A stretch of 64,000 nucleotides of DNA, taken from the NCBI GenBank assembly GCA_025266875.1, contig JALLLT010000046.1, forward strand, positions 62,001 through 126,000. Direction: 5' to 3'. Both the position numbers and the translations under genes were made by a program. The number at the start of each line of letters is the position of its first letter. Within the stretch, counting starts at the first letter, position 1. Under the pieces are notes generated by a model. That model had not been told where the DNA came from. It searched no databases and saw only the letters and a program-made list of their open reading frames with translations. This document shows positions 54,140-64,000 of the stretch, piece by piece. The DNA is from Fennellomyces sp. T-0311. Taxonomy: Eukaryota > Mucoromycota > Mucoromycetes > Mucorales > Lichtheimiaceae.

Positions 54140-55759
54140 ATGGTCAATCTTAACATCAATGATGAGGATGCAATTCGATATACAGACCGTATCATGACAC
54201 TTCCTTATCATATAATCACGGACATCCTCGGATACTTGACGCTGAAAGAACGGATACAGCTGACAGAAATTTGCAAGACATGGCGACACGTTATTTTGAA
54301 TGCAGCAACGACGTGGCAACATCTGATAGACGACAATCACGACTTCAACATTCTCCAAGATTTGATTCCATACACTCAATATATCAAAAATACCTATGTC
54401 AAAAGTTTTACGGGTACCCGATCACTCTATCGTTATAAGCATCGAATTGTTGAAGTGCTCCAGTTCCTGCAAACACTTGATTGTCGGTATCTCGAAACAT
54501 GTATGTTTCTGCACACTTTTATTTTGATAAATAAGTTACTCACTTTTTAACCAGTTTGTATAAATTGGCAGTATATGCAAGGTAGTTTATCATTGATAAA
54601 GCTGATCACCGTGTCTGGCCCTTATTTGAAAGATATCCGCATCCACAACTTTCGCGCTCGATTTGGAAATGAAGTGCTCTTTTGTATACTCAACAATTGC
54701 CCGAATCTATTGAAGCTGGACTTTCGGTATAGTCGTCGTGATATTTTGGAAGACTGGACTCTACCATACATCACTCATAATCAACTCCAATACCTGAAAA
54801 TTCTTCATTATGATCAAGAATCCATATCTATACACGACCTACTACCAATGTTCCCGAATCTACAAGTTTTGATGTACGAATCGCATTATTTTTATGGCAA
54901 GGATATATTGGATACGATAAGGGACAATTGCCCTTACATCAAGACAATATCTTTTGAAAACTCGTTGCCCTCTGAAAATATCCCCACATCATTACTACAA
55001 ACGACCGGTTTACGCCGACTCTGTATACCTGTATCAAAAAACAACATGCCATCCGTTGCCAAGACACTGTGCGAGGAACACACCACGTTGGAATCGATAC
55101 AATTTGACAACAATTGCTACGACGAGAACCCGCTGGCGATGCATCTGGGAAAGTACGAATGGCCGGTTCTTCGGTCCGTTACGTTATGCACATGCTACCA
55201 TAAGCTGGATCGAAACCACACCCAACATATTGCGCAGTTTATACGCCAATCCCCGGTTTTGCAACATATACGCATCGAGAATCAAAATCTCGATGACAAC
55301 GTACTGCGAGCGATCACCGAGCTGCCGATGTTGTATTCTTTGGAAATCGCCGAAAAGAATGATGGTGTTACAACCAATGGCCTTGCTTATCTGTTGAATC
55401 ATCTGCAACGGCCCGAACTGCTCCAACGATTATCCCTCGTTTGTCAGTGTGGGATTTCAAACGAGGGTATCGAGGCAATTGGTAGAAGGCTGGTAGGATT
55501 GGAGGTGCTGGTGTTAAAGACGAATAGGGGACTCGTCAATAATGCCACAATGAAGTTCTTTGTGGATTGCCTGGCGGATAGGAAATTGATCTGGCTGGAC
55601 CTGCATCTTTTCCGAGGTATATCGCGCAAAGCCAAACGTTATTTGAAACGACATTTGCAGATCCCTACTTATATTGAGCCGATCCAGGGTATGAATTTCA
55701 GTTTCTCCATGAGATACGCTGCTTATTTCAGACGCAATTGGCGAGAGTATGTTTACTAG
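54140..55759 (+). CDS. F-box/LRR protein C
   Basis: Two exons (54140-54500, 54555-55759) give 521 residues. The F-box is near the N-terminus (TLPYHIITDILGYLTLKERI, CKTWRHVILNAATTWQHL). LRRs follow: CPNLLKLDFRYSRRD, FPNLQVLMYES, LESIQFDNNCYDE, VLRSVTLCTCYHKLD and LLQRLSLVCQCGISNEGIEA. The C-terminus is basic and aromatic. The intron join is supported by frame (t|tt) and a TTTTTAACCAG acceptor. An in-frame ATG at 53951 would add 63 residues without F-box similarity, so I prefer 54140. It is related in layout to gene A, but sequence identity looks low. Confidence 0.87.
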
Positions 55760-56271
55760 TTAGCACTTAATACAATTCCTGTACTTTTGTTTATACTCTT
55801 TACGCAAAAGTTATTAATCTAAACGAAACAGTCCAAGCTCTATTTAAGCTTTGCTATTTGTGACAGTAGCAGTTAAAGCACAGATTGCCAAGGTTATGGT
55901 CTGGTATGACAGAGCTATTATGCGTCTTGGCCAAGTGCAACGGATTTTGGCATGGCGATGATTTCAAGGTGGCCAAATGTACAGCATTGTTGCATAACAC
56001 TGTTGCATAGCACTATCGCATAGCATTGCTCTAAGGCAGATACTTTGTTGCTAGGTAACGGGTTGTCAGTGTTATTGCTCACATTGTTCCAAGCACAAGT
56101 GCAGGAAGTTGAGAGAAGGAGAGTCAAATGGAGACAGTGTGACTTGATCAGCAAAATTTATATATCTGGAGCCAGCTGACATTTCGTGGTTTCTGTGCAA
56201 ACACACACTTTCTCTTGTCTGCTACTCCATATCTGACACCAAAGTAAACATCAACCTTTTTTTAAGCAAAA
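55760..56271. other. Promoter-side spacer of the GYF gene
   Basis: About 510 bp. Around 55990-56035 the words GCATA and CACT recur in a short degenerate array. No gene was seen. Confidence 0.45.
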
Positions 56272-58387
56272 ATGACCACCAACATGAATTTCGGCCCTGA
56301 ATGGTGAGTAAACACACAGGAACAGCGTTCATTGGGGCTGGACTAACCATCTAGTCCAACAATTTTAGGATGCGTGGAAGTCTTCCAAAGCGATCCAACA
56401 CGCTCGATTCGCAAAATGTGCGTTCCTTGGCAGCGTCTGCTGGTGGCCGTACAATTTCAAGCAGCAATGTCCATTCACTTGCATCGATGGGGTCCAGCGC
56501 ACCTTTAACACCTCTTGAAGACAGTGCGCAAGGACATTCATCCGAAGCGGTGTCTTCGGGTGAAAACCAATTCAAGTACTCGAAAGAATTCATGTTAAGT
56601 CTCTACAAGCCGGTAGAACCTCCAGCGTACTTTGAACGACACGAATACGTGGCTGTGGAAGAGAGCCAAGGCCCATTGTCCTTTGTTGATTTAACAGACG
56701 ATGAGAAAAAGGTATATATGAACAGCCCCCTTCTCCCTCTTTTCATTGTTTGCATATTAAAAAATCGGCGTGGTATTTATTCAAGCTACTGGGCGGGCCT
56801 GTTCACTCTGAGGTTGGGCGTCGAATGATGTCGTCGAACAGCGAGCGAGGTAACAACGGACAGCGGAATAACAGCCATCGCGAGTTGTACGGCAGCCCTT
56901 TGCACAGCCCTGCATCCGAGAATACGCCCGGCACGCCTGGAAGAATGAACATGCCTCGCTCCAAAGGTAGGGAATTATATAAACTGATCCGGAAAGTCGC
57001 GCGATCTCATGATAATTTCTGTCAGGGCGTATGCACGATTATTTCTCGCGAGACCGTGACCAGTATCCCAAGCGACATGATCACGGTATGCAAACATTCG
57101 CGTCCCCCGCGGGTTCACTGACATTCTCTGTAGACGGCGTGCGACAGCGCGAATGGTCTCAACCCGACAGTCTGTCGCCCAACAAGTCCCGCGAGGACGA
57201 TCAGGAGGAGCAACCGGCGTGGGGAGGTGTGAATCAGGACTCGGTGGGCTCGTTTGACAGCAACGGTGTGTTCCGAGTGAGCGGCAATGGCCGGGACTGG
57301 CAAGGAGGAGATGATGTGAGCAAGTTGAGAGGCAGAGGTCTTCGTGGCGATGATTCGTTCAGAGACGCCTTTGGTGCAAGCCAATTCAAGGGCACAGGTT
57401 TATCGGACCATGCCATGAATGGTGTTAGTTCATTTGCAGCGGAGCACGATCTCACCGCCGCCAACAATGGTCCCATGTTTGGTGCAAAGAAACCAAATCA
57501 GTACAAGTGGCTCTACTGCGATCCCCAGGGTACCGTGCAAGGTCCATTCGATGCCCAGGAAATGCAGGAATGGTATAAGGCCGGCTTTTTCCCGCCAAAA
57601 CTGCTGGTTCGACGCGAGGATGAGCCGCAGTTTGAAAACCTGATATCGTTGATCCGCAAAGTGGGCACTGACGACGAGCCTTTCCTCGCCCCGTATCCCA
57701 GTCAACAGGCAGATTCACCTGGTGGTCAATTGGGTGGCGGCATGCCTCCGAGAGTGCTTGATCCGTTTAACCGGTCGATGGCAGCTTCTTCACCCTTGGA
57801 AGCGCCTGGCAACGGCCACTTCTTTGGCAATTCGCCGCAATCTGACCTTCTATCACCCCAAGGCGGACTTGATTTCGGCAACAAGTATAACCCGTTGGGT
57901 GGTGGTGCTGTCAACAGCCTTTCAACCAACTTTCTGCAGCAACAGATGGCCCAGAATCCTGGATCGCCTCAGTCTCCATCGCTGCTTCAAGGCCACTTCA
58001 ATTCGTTTGGTTCATCCTTACTTGGCTCACGCGATAATGCTTCTCCACTGTGGGAAAAGCCACGAACGCCTGCCTGGTTGAACAGTAACCAAGGCGACCT
58101 GTTTGGCGCAAATGACTTGTCTGGTATGCCTCCGCTCTTCCGCCAGCAACAGCAGCAACAGCAGCAGCAACAGCATTCGCTGAATCCAATCTTTGGTGGC
58201 TCGAACATGAACTCGCCAGGTCTCTTTGATTACCAACGCGTGATGAATGAACAGCTTGGACAACACCAACAGTACATGCAAATGCTGCAACAAACTCAGC
58301 AGCAGCAACTTCAATTTCAACAACAGTTGCAGCAACAATTGTCTCAACAACAGTCGCTTGATGCTATGATGCAATCACAGCTACAGC

Positions 58388-58418
<31 letters not shown>

Positions 58419-60077
58419 GCAGCAGCAGCAGCAACCAGTGCCACCACCGCAGCAGCAACGAGTTCCTTCACAGCCATCTACCGTTACGCAGCCATCTTAC
58501 CCTGCCACCCCGACTGAACCATTGCAGAACAATGAAGTCCAAAGTAAGCCATCCGGACCTAACACAGCTGCTATCAGTCCTCCTGCTCCCACGTCCGAAT
58601 GGGATTCTGCTCCCACATCCGGTTGGGATTCTGCTCCCGGTACACCAGTAAGCAAGAACGAAGCTGCATGGAGCCAGCCCGCCGCACCAGAACCTGTGGC
58701 CAACGAACAAGAAGTACCAATTGAAGCTGAGATTATCGATGAAGTGGTTCAACCCTTGTCCAACATCCGTTTGAAGGACAACATTGCTCCCATCACATCA
58801 CCAAAGAAACCCGCTGCAGCTGCTGTGCCTACCCCAACATCAAGCTCCACCAATGTGCCAAAGCCAGTGTCGTTGCGCGAAATCCAGGCCGAAGAAATGC
58901 GAAAGCAGCAAGAAGCCAAGGAACAGCAACAGAAACAACAACAACAACAACAAGCCAAGGCACAGAATGGAAACGGTGTCTCTGCCACCAAGAGCGGCTG
59001 GAATGTCAGCACTAGCTCGCCATGGGGTCGCGAACAAACTTCTGCCAAGGGTCCGTCTTTGCGCGAAATTCAAGAGATGGAGGCAAAGGAAGCTCAGTCC
59101 AGAAAGCAAGCCGAAGCTCAATTGGCCGCAGCTGTCGCTGCCAACGAACGTTCCAGCAGCCCATCCTTGAACTTGTCTTGGGGCGTATCAGCCAAGAGTG
59201 GACCCGTGTCCAGCCCTTCAAGCTCATCGCCCGCTTGGGGTACCACTGCGGCACCAAAGAAGACACTACGCGAAATTCAGCAGGAAGAAGAGGAAAAGAT
59301 GAAGAAGAAGGCTGCCAAGCAGCAGCAGCAACAGGCGGCGGCGTTGGCCAATAGCACGAGCAGCATGACTACCACCAAGGGATATGCCGGCATTGCGGGC
59401 ACTGCTGCAACAAAGGTATAAAGAGTGATGATGGTTTGTGCGTACCCAACTAGAGCTTGTGTGTATGATTAGACGCCTACGGCCGGTGCTGGATGGACCA
59501 CCGTGACCAACCAACGATCAACGCCCAAGGCACCTTCAACCACCACTCAGACCTCGGCAGTCAAACAGTGGGAGGTTGTGAGCCAAAAGAGCACGCCTGC
59601 GCCAGTGTCGGCACCCGCAGCATCCAGACCCGTCAATGCGGCGGCGGCAGTGGCACGCAACGTGGCCAAGAGCGACGAACAAAAGCCCCCCAGTGACGAA
59701 TTCATGCGATGGTGCCGCCAGTCGTTGCGCGGATTGAACGCCGGTGTCAATGGTAAGGCGGTTATTGGTTGACATGCCCGTTTCGACGGTTCAACTAACA
59801 TGGGGTCTGTTACTTTCCAGCGGATGAGATCCTCCAAATGCTTCTCTCGTTCCCGCTGGACAACAGTTCGGCCGAGATCATCCAAGACATTATTTATGCC
59901 AACTCCACGGCCATGGACGGACGGCGTTTCGCGGGGGAGTTCATGAAGCGACGACGCGCGGATCTTGCAGGCAAGCTCAATGTGACGATTCCGATGATGA
60001 GCAGTGCGGCACTGGATGATGAGTCGGCATTCAAGGTTGTGACCAAGAAGGGTAAGAAGAAACAAGCCCAGGTTTAA
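56272..60077 (+). CDS. GYF-domain protein (Smy2/GIGYF-like)
   Basis: Six exons (56272-56303, 56369-56711, 56786-56966, 57026-59415, 59473-59752, 59821-60077) total 1160 residues. The N-terminal third is polar and R/S/G rich. The GYF domain is at about residues 335-390 (YKWLYCDPQGTVQGPFDAQE, MQEWYKAGFFPPKLLVRR), which binds proline-rich PPG-type peptides. Long polyglutamine tracts and three SLREIQ/TLREIQ helical repeats follow. The C-terminal region has EFMRWCRQSLRGLN and FPLDNSSAEIIQDIIY, as in GIGYF/Smy2-type proteins. Such proteins link translation repression, mRNA decay and COPII traffic. Within exon 4, 57086-57133 is a 48-nt in-frame segment with intron-like ends. Confidence 0.9.
57086..57133 (+). 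other. Possible retained or optional 48-nt intron in the GYF gene
   Basis: The segment starts GTATGC, ends TGTAG, has a CACTGAC branch-like word, is 48 nt long and contains no stop. Both spliced (HDHDGVRQREW) and unspliced forms keep the frame. Confidence 0.45.
58384..58434 (+). repeat. CAA/CAG microsatellite coding for polyglutamine
   Basis: About 17 consecutive glutamine codons, mostly CAA then CAG, within the GYF gene. Shorter Q-runs flank it at 58144-58175 and 58285-58360. Confidence 0.8.
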
Positions 60078-60193
60078 CGAGCTGGTGTGGTTTTTTTTTT
60101 GTTTTTGGAGCAAAATAAACGCAGCTTAATTTGCTGGATCCGATTTTCTTGTTGATTTTCCTCCCAGCCTCGTAAAAGCATCTTGCTCCAGAA

Positions 60194-61834
60194 ATGAATT
60201 TCAACATCTTCAAGCCTAAACAAAAGACCCCGCACGATTTGGTGAGACTGACCAAAGATGCCCTTCACCGACTCGATGGGCCCGACAAACGCAAGGTAAC
60301 GCTCTTGCTTTTCCTTCTTTCGAGATGGCCGCTTTCCAAAACTTTCAGGCACCCCTTCCCTTCATTTTAAACACCCTCGGGAAGCGCTCACGCGGAGCTT
60401 CTGCCGCTCTGATATGCGTGACCATAGACGCATGCATATTTATTGTGCGTGTACATGTCCGTATATACTGCGTGCGCCCATCCGCCCATCGTTCTGTGTT
60501 GAAGGAGTGATGCAAAAGCAAGGAGGGTTGGCTAACGAGGAGTGCGATGGATTAGGCAAACGAGGAGATCTCGAAGCATCTCGTGTCGATGAAGACGATC
60601 CTTTATGGTAAACAGAAGACGACGCCGAGCAACAATGAAAAGCCTATAACAAGCAACCATAGACAGCGAGCCGAATTCTGATCTGGTGGCACAACTAGCG
60701 CAGGAGATCTACAACAACGACCTGTTACAGGCCCTCGTCACGAAAATCAGCAAACTGGACTTCGAGGTATTTGTTGACCCTTATCGCCGCACCGTCATCT
60801 CACTCCTCGCTCCAAGGCAAAAAAAGACGTAGCACAGATCTTCAACAACTTATTACGAAGGCAGATTGGAGCCCGGCTGCCCACTGTAGAGTATCTCTGC
60901 ACGCGGGAGGATCTGCTGTTTATTTTGCTGAGAGGGTATGCCGCCCAGCGAGGACACAGATGTGGGTTTGCTTATACCTGCCGTTAGATACGAACACCCC
61001 GAGGTGGCTCTCAACTGCGGCTTGATTCTGCGTGAATGTTTGCGGAACGAAGCACTGGCCAAGATCATCCTCTACTCCCAAAACTTTTACTTGTTTTTCG
61101 ACTATGTCGAGATGAGCACCTTTGACATTGCGTCAGATGCGTTTGCGTCGTTCAAGGAGATCCTCACAAAGCATAAGCAAATGGTCGCCGAGTTTTTGGA
61201 TGCAAATTACGATGAGGTAGCACAGCTCGCCCTTGGTTCGACCTAGGTTCTTTTTGTAACAATCCCATAGTTCTTTGAGCATTATAGGCGGTTATTGACT
61301 TCATCGAACTATGTCACAAAACGGCAATCGCTCAAGGTAAAAGCACGCTCACATTTCTTCGTATCCGGCCGCGATTTACTGAGAAACGCAACCAGCTATT
61401 AGGAGAAATTCTGTTGGATCGATCCAACTTTAGTGTCATGACCCGCTATATCAGCAATGCCGAAAACTTAAAGCTAATGATGAATCTCTTGCGTGATCGC
61501 AGTCGAAACATTCAATTCGAGGCGTTTCATGTGTTCAAGGTAAACCATTATGTCGTTGTTACACCCATTGCACTTGCTGATCACGGGATGCACAGGTCTT
61601 TGTGGCCAATCCCAATAAGAACAAGTCCATCCTGGATATCCTCCTCAAAAACCAGGAAAAGTTAATGGTGTTCTTGAGCAATTTTCATAATGATAGACAA
61701 GGTAAGCTCTCGGTCGGCGGATGCAGGGTTTTCAAGATTTACTCACAAAGAAATATGTAGACGATGAGCAGTTCAACGACGAAAAAGCATTCCTTGTTAA
61801 GCAAATTCAGGATCTGAGACCCGTTCATGAATAA
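60194..61834 (+). CDS. MO25: Mo25/Cab39 scaffold protein
   Basis: Nine exons (60194-60295, 60556-60607, 60663-60766, 60817-60935, 60988-61216, 61271-61336, 61396-61539, 61596-61701, 61761-61834) sum to 331 residues, the normal Mo25 length. Conserved stretches include [97 protein letters not shown] and a C-terminal DDEQFNDEK. Mo25 is an armadillo-like scaffold that activates GCK-type kinases and works with Cbk1/Orb6 NDR kinases in polarity. That links it functionally to Ssd1, a Cbk1 target, at 32-36 kb. Start is the only ATG before [17 protein letters not shown]. Confidence 0.95.
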
Positions 61835-62031
61835 ATAAGAACACCCACATACAAATAAGCATACCAATTTTACATCTGTGCATTTCATCGTAATAACAGG
61901 AGTTTTGTTGCCAAGGAGCCATCCGTTGTCTTGGTGAAATAAATTTAGCGGAACACGTACTCCGTCTTCCCTTTTGTTCAACCTTTTTCAATTCTTTTAA
62001 TCGAACAAGTTGTAATCAAACGTCATTATCC

Positions 62032-63164
62032 ATGTTGTCAAAACTTCTTCCGCCTTTCTTTGCTCAGGAAAGCTCTCCACAATGTGGGACCGAGCAAGAT
62101 CCAATGACAACTGTCATTAGCATTCTGTTATGCATTGGTTTGGTGATATCGTATATGCCGCAGGTATATAGTAAAAAAAAACTCAGCTTATTTTAGGGGG
62201 TATGGAGCACTCATGTTTTTTTGAGTGTAGCATTATCGTATCATTGTCAACAAGACAAGTGAAGGATTCAGTGCCTGGTTCTTACTACTCGGCGTGGTTT
62301 CATCCACCTCCAGCTTTTTGAATATTATTCTGCTACAATGGGATGCCATTGTCTGTTGCAAGTCATTGGTAACTACGGCATACATATTGCGAGTTTGCTT
62401 AGTGCTAAAACGCTTGTTTGATATAGTCAACTGGAGCGTGTCTCGAGGGTTTACTGGGTGTATTCCAAATCATGCTTCAATGGGCCATGTTCTGTCTCGT
62501 GTTTATTCTGTTTCTAGTTTACTTCCCGGAAAGCCAAAAGCGAGTGAATAGCCTCGACTTGCCCGCCAAACTTCATGATATGACTAATGAATGGAAGACT
62601 GCACTTCTGGTAGCAATCATCTGTATCGGCCATTTGGCTATTTCCTTCTTTATCACGGTCATCTTGCTCGCAGTGGTGGGAACACCTTCGGAACATTGGG
62701 AAACCAATTATTGGGCTGGCTTTTTGGGTATTGTGAGCATGATATTGGCCTCATTTCAATACTTGCCCCAGATATACAAGACATGGAAGCGCAAGGTAAC
62801 AATTGCCTTTATAAATGGTTGCGATGGTCATTGAGTCAACCCCAAATTTTAGTCTGTGGGAGCATTGAGTATCCCAATGATGCTCTTGCAAACACCAGGT
62901 ATGGCATGTAATTGAACGAGTGCAAGCCGATATCTAACGTTTTTATGAAAAAAAAAAGGTTCGGCACTCTTTGTATACTCCTTGGCAGTTCGTCCAGGTA
63001 CCAATTGGACGGCATGGATCACCTATCTGGTGACGGGTATTCTTCAAGGCACGTTGCTTGTGATGTGTATCGTATGGCGGATCCGCAACAAACGTCTCGG
63101 TATCGATGATCTTCACGGCACCCGCATCGTCAACGAAGAGACGCCATTGCTGCGGGATGATTAG
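62032..63164 (+). CDS. PQ-loop repeat membrane protein
   Basis: Five exons (62032-62163, 62231-62368, 62448-62795, 62853-62898, 62959-63164) give 289 residues. The first PQ motif is at the end of helix 1 (LVISYMPQ followed by HYRIIVNKTSEGFSAWFLLL), and the second is LASFQYLPQIYKTWKRK followed by SVGALSIPMM. About seven membrane spans fit the SWEET/PQ-loop fold. The C-terminal tail carries NEETPLL, an acidic dileucine-like sorting signal consistent with a vacuolar membrane. Family members transport amino acids or cystine at the lysosome/vacuole; the substrate here is unknown. The exon 2/3 join (TTG then GGT) restores LLGVFQIMLQW. Confidence 0.88.
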
Positions 63165-63361
63165 ATTATACCATTATGCCAAATTTTCATGAATGCGTGT
63201 AGCCTTCTTTTGAAGCGAATGAGAAAACAATGTTTAAGTAACGATGGTTATGCAATTAGACTTTGAAAATACGTGACACCAGCCAAGAATAAAGGGGGTT
63301 GTCAAATCTATATCGTTGCACTTTTCAGTCCGCCACCTTTACCGTTTTTGCAAAATCTCTA

Positions 63362-64000
63362 ATGGCAACCGTGGTTGACATCATCTTTGTGGGTACTGGC
63401 ACTTCAGGTGCTGTGCCTAATGTATCTTGCCTTACCGATCCAGTACCAAAATGCAAAGTATGCTTGTCTGCCATGACGCCCGAGGGCCGGAAGAACATGA
63501 AAAAGAACACTTCCATGATTGTACGATATCGGAAGCATGGCGATTCTCCGAGCGACCGCCTTCGGTAAGAAGCTCAAGAAAAAATAGTAATAATAACTTA
63601 CTTGCAACTGACACGATCCTCCTTCCAGTACGGTGCTAATAGACTGCGGCAAGACTTTTTATGGTATATTTCTTTTTGATCTTTTTTTATCACAATACAC
63701 TCAACAGGAGATCCTTCAGACAGCGCATTGCACATCTTTCCTCGATACGGTATCCGATATTTGGACGCAGTTATCTTGACGCACGGTCATGCGGATGCCT
63801 GTTACGGTATGGATGGGCTGCGTCAATGGACTCTTGGTGGAGCCGTTCAAAAATCGATCGATATATACCTGTCGGATGAAACAATGGAGGTTGTCCAGAG
63901 AACCTTCCCATTCCTTGTTGACGTGCGCCATGCCACAGGTAAATCCTCATAATATACGGAAGAAGGAAAAGAGTGTACTGACAAAACGATAAGGCGGTGG
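63362..64000 (+). CDS. Metallo-beta-lactamase-fold hydrolase, 3' end beyond the window
   Basis: Exons 63362-63564, 63629-63663, 63708-63938 and the start of a fourth at 63994 are in the window. The protein opens with IIFVGTGTSGAVPNVSC, then CKVC, TVLIDCGKTFYGD and the metal motif LTHGHADACYGMDGLRQW. The HxHxDA form, with Ala where many relatives have the last His of HxHxDH, is typical of the PhnP-like/fungal-plant branch with GLD/GMD following. The substrate is unknown; phosphodiester or cyclic nucleotide substrates occur in this branch. It is truncated by the window edge after about 160 residues. Confidence 0.85.

Noticed and set aside
58384..58434. CAA/CAG array as a structured repeat system
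   Set aside because: It is an ordinary polyglutamine microsatellite inside the GYF gene.
63780..63800. Missing last His in the metallo-beta-lactamase motif (HGHADA) as sign of a dead enzyme
   Set aside because: The Ala form followed by G-[LM]-D is normal for this PhnP-like/eukaryotic branch, so it is not evidence of inactivation.

Overview
This is nuclear DNA of a filamentous fungus, most likely an early-diverging Mucoromycota (Mucorales) species. Genes carry many short GT-AG introns (about 40-65 nt) with CTAAC/CTGAC-type branch points and are separated by AT-rich spacers. Typical content includes a fungal RNB pseudonuclease (Ssd1), a Yvc1-type vacuolar channel, a GPI-type chitin deacetylase, a PHO80-like cyclin, a U2 snRNA gene and many F-box/LRR proteins. 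The order-level placement is inference from gene content and style; no phylogeny could be run.

Layout. 0-7.4 kb is a repeat-rich patch. It holds a five-exon member of what looks like an expanded Mucoromycota family (1946-3462, -), a decayed second copy of it (300-826, -), a 93-bp direct repeat, and a 3'-truncated Ty3/Gypsy retrotransposon with one LTR (3896-7346, -). 8-20 kb is a dense housekeeping block: WWE mini-protein, ABITRAM/FAM206 homologue, IRG-like GTPase, U2 snRNA, EHD-family ATPase, YIPF6/Yip4, an F-box protein and a Yvc1-like channel. 20-31 kb is AT-rich and holds an F-box/LRR gene, a TPR-F-box-LRR gene, and a gene built from six repeated zinc-finger exons (27249-29960, -). 32-42 kb is again dense: a signal-peptide/one-TM small protein, Ssd1, tRNA adenosine deaminase Tad1, a PHO80-like cyclin and a chitin deacetylase. 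43-54 kb is gene-poor and full of decayed coding sequence, including broken copies of the two F-box genes from 22-26 kb. 54-64 kb returns to live genes: an F-box/LRR gene, a GYF-domain protein, Mo25, a PQ-loop membrane protein and a metallo-beta-lactamase-fold protein cut by the window end.

Most exon structures were worked out by hand from homology plus splice sites, and the exon lengths sum to whole codons. Functional themes recur: SCF substrate receptors (three or four live F-box genes and two dead ones), membrane traffic (EHD, Yip4, IRG-like GTPase, PQ-loop, Yvc1), RNA control (Ssd1, GYF/Smy2, Tad1, U2) and cell wall/morphogenesis (chitin deacetylase, Ssd1, Mo25). No operons or CRISPR arrays are expected and none were seen. 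I recognised no tRNA gene.
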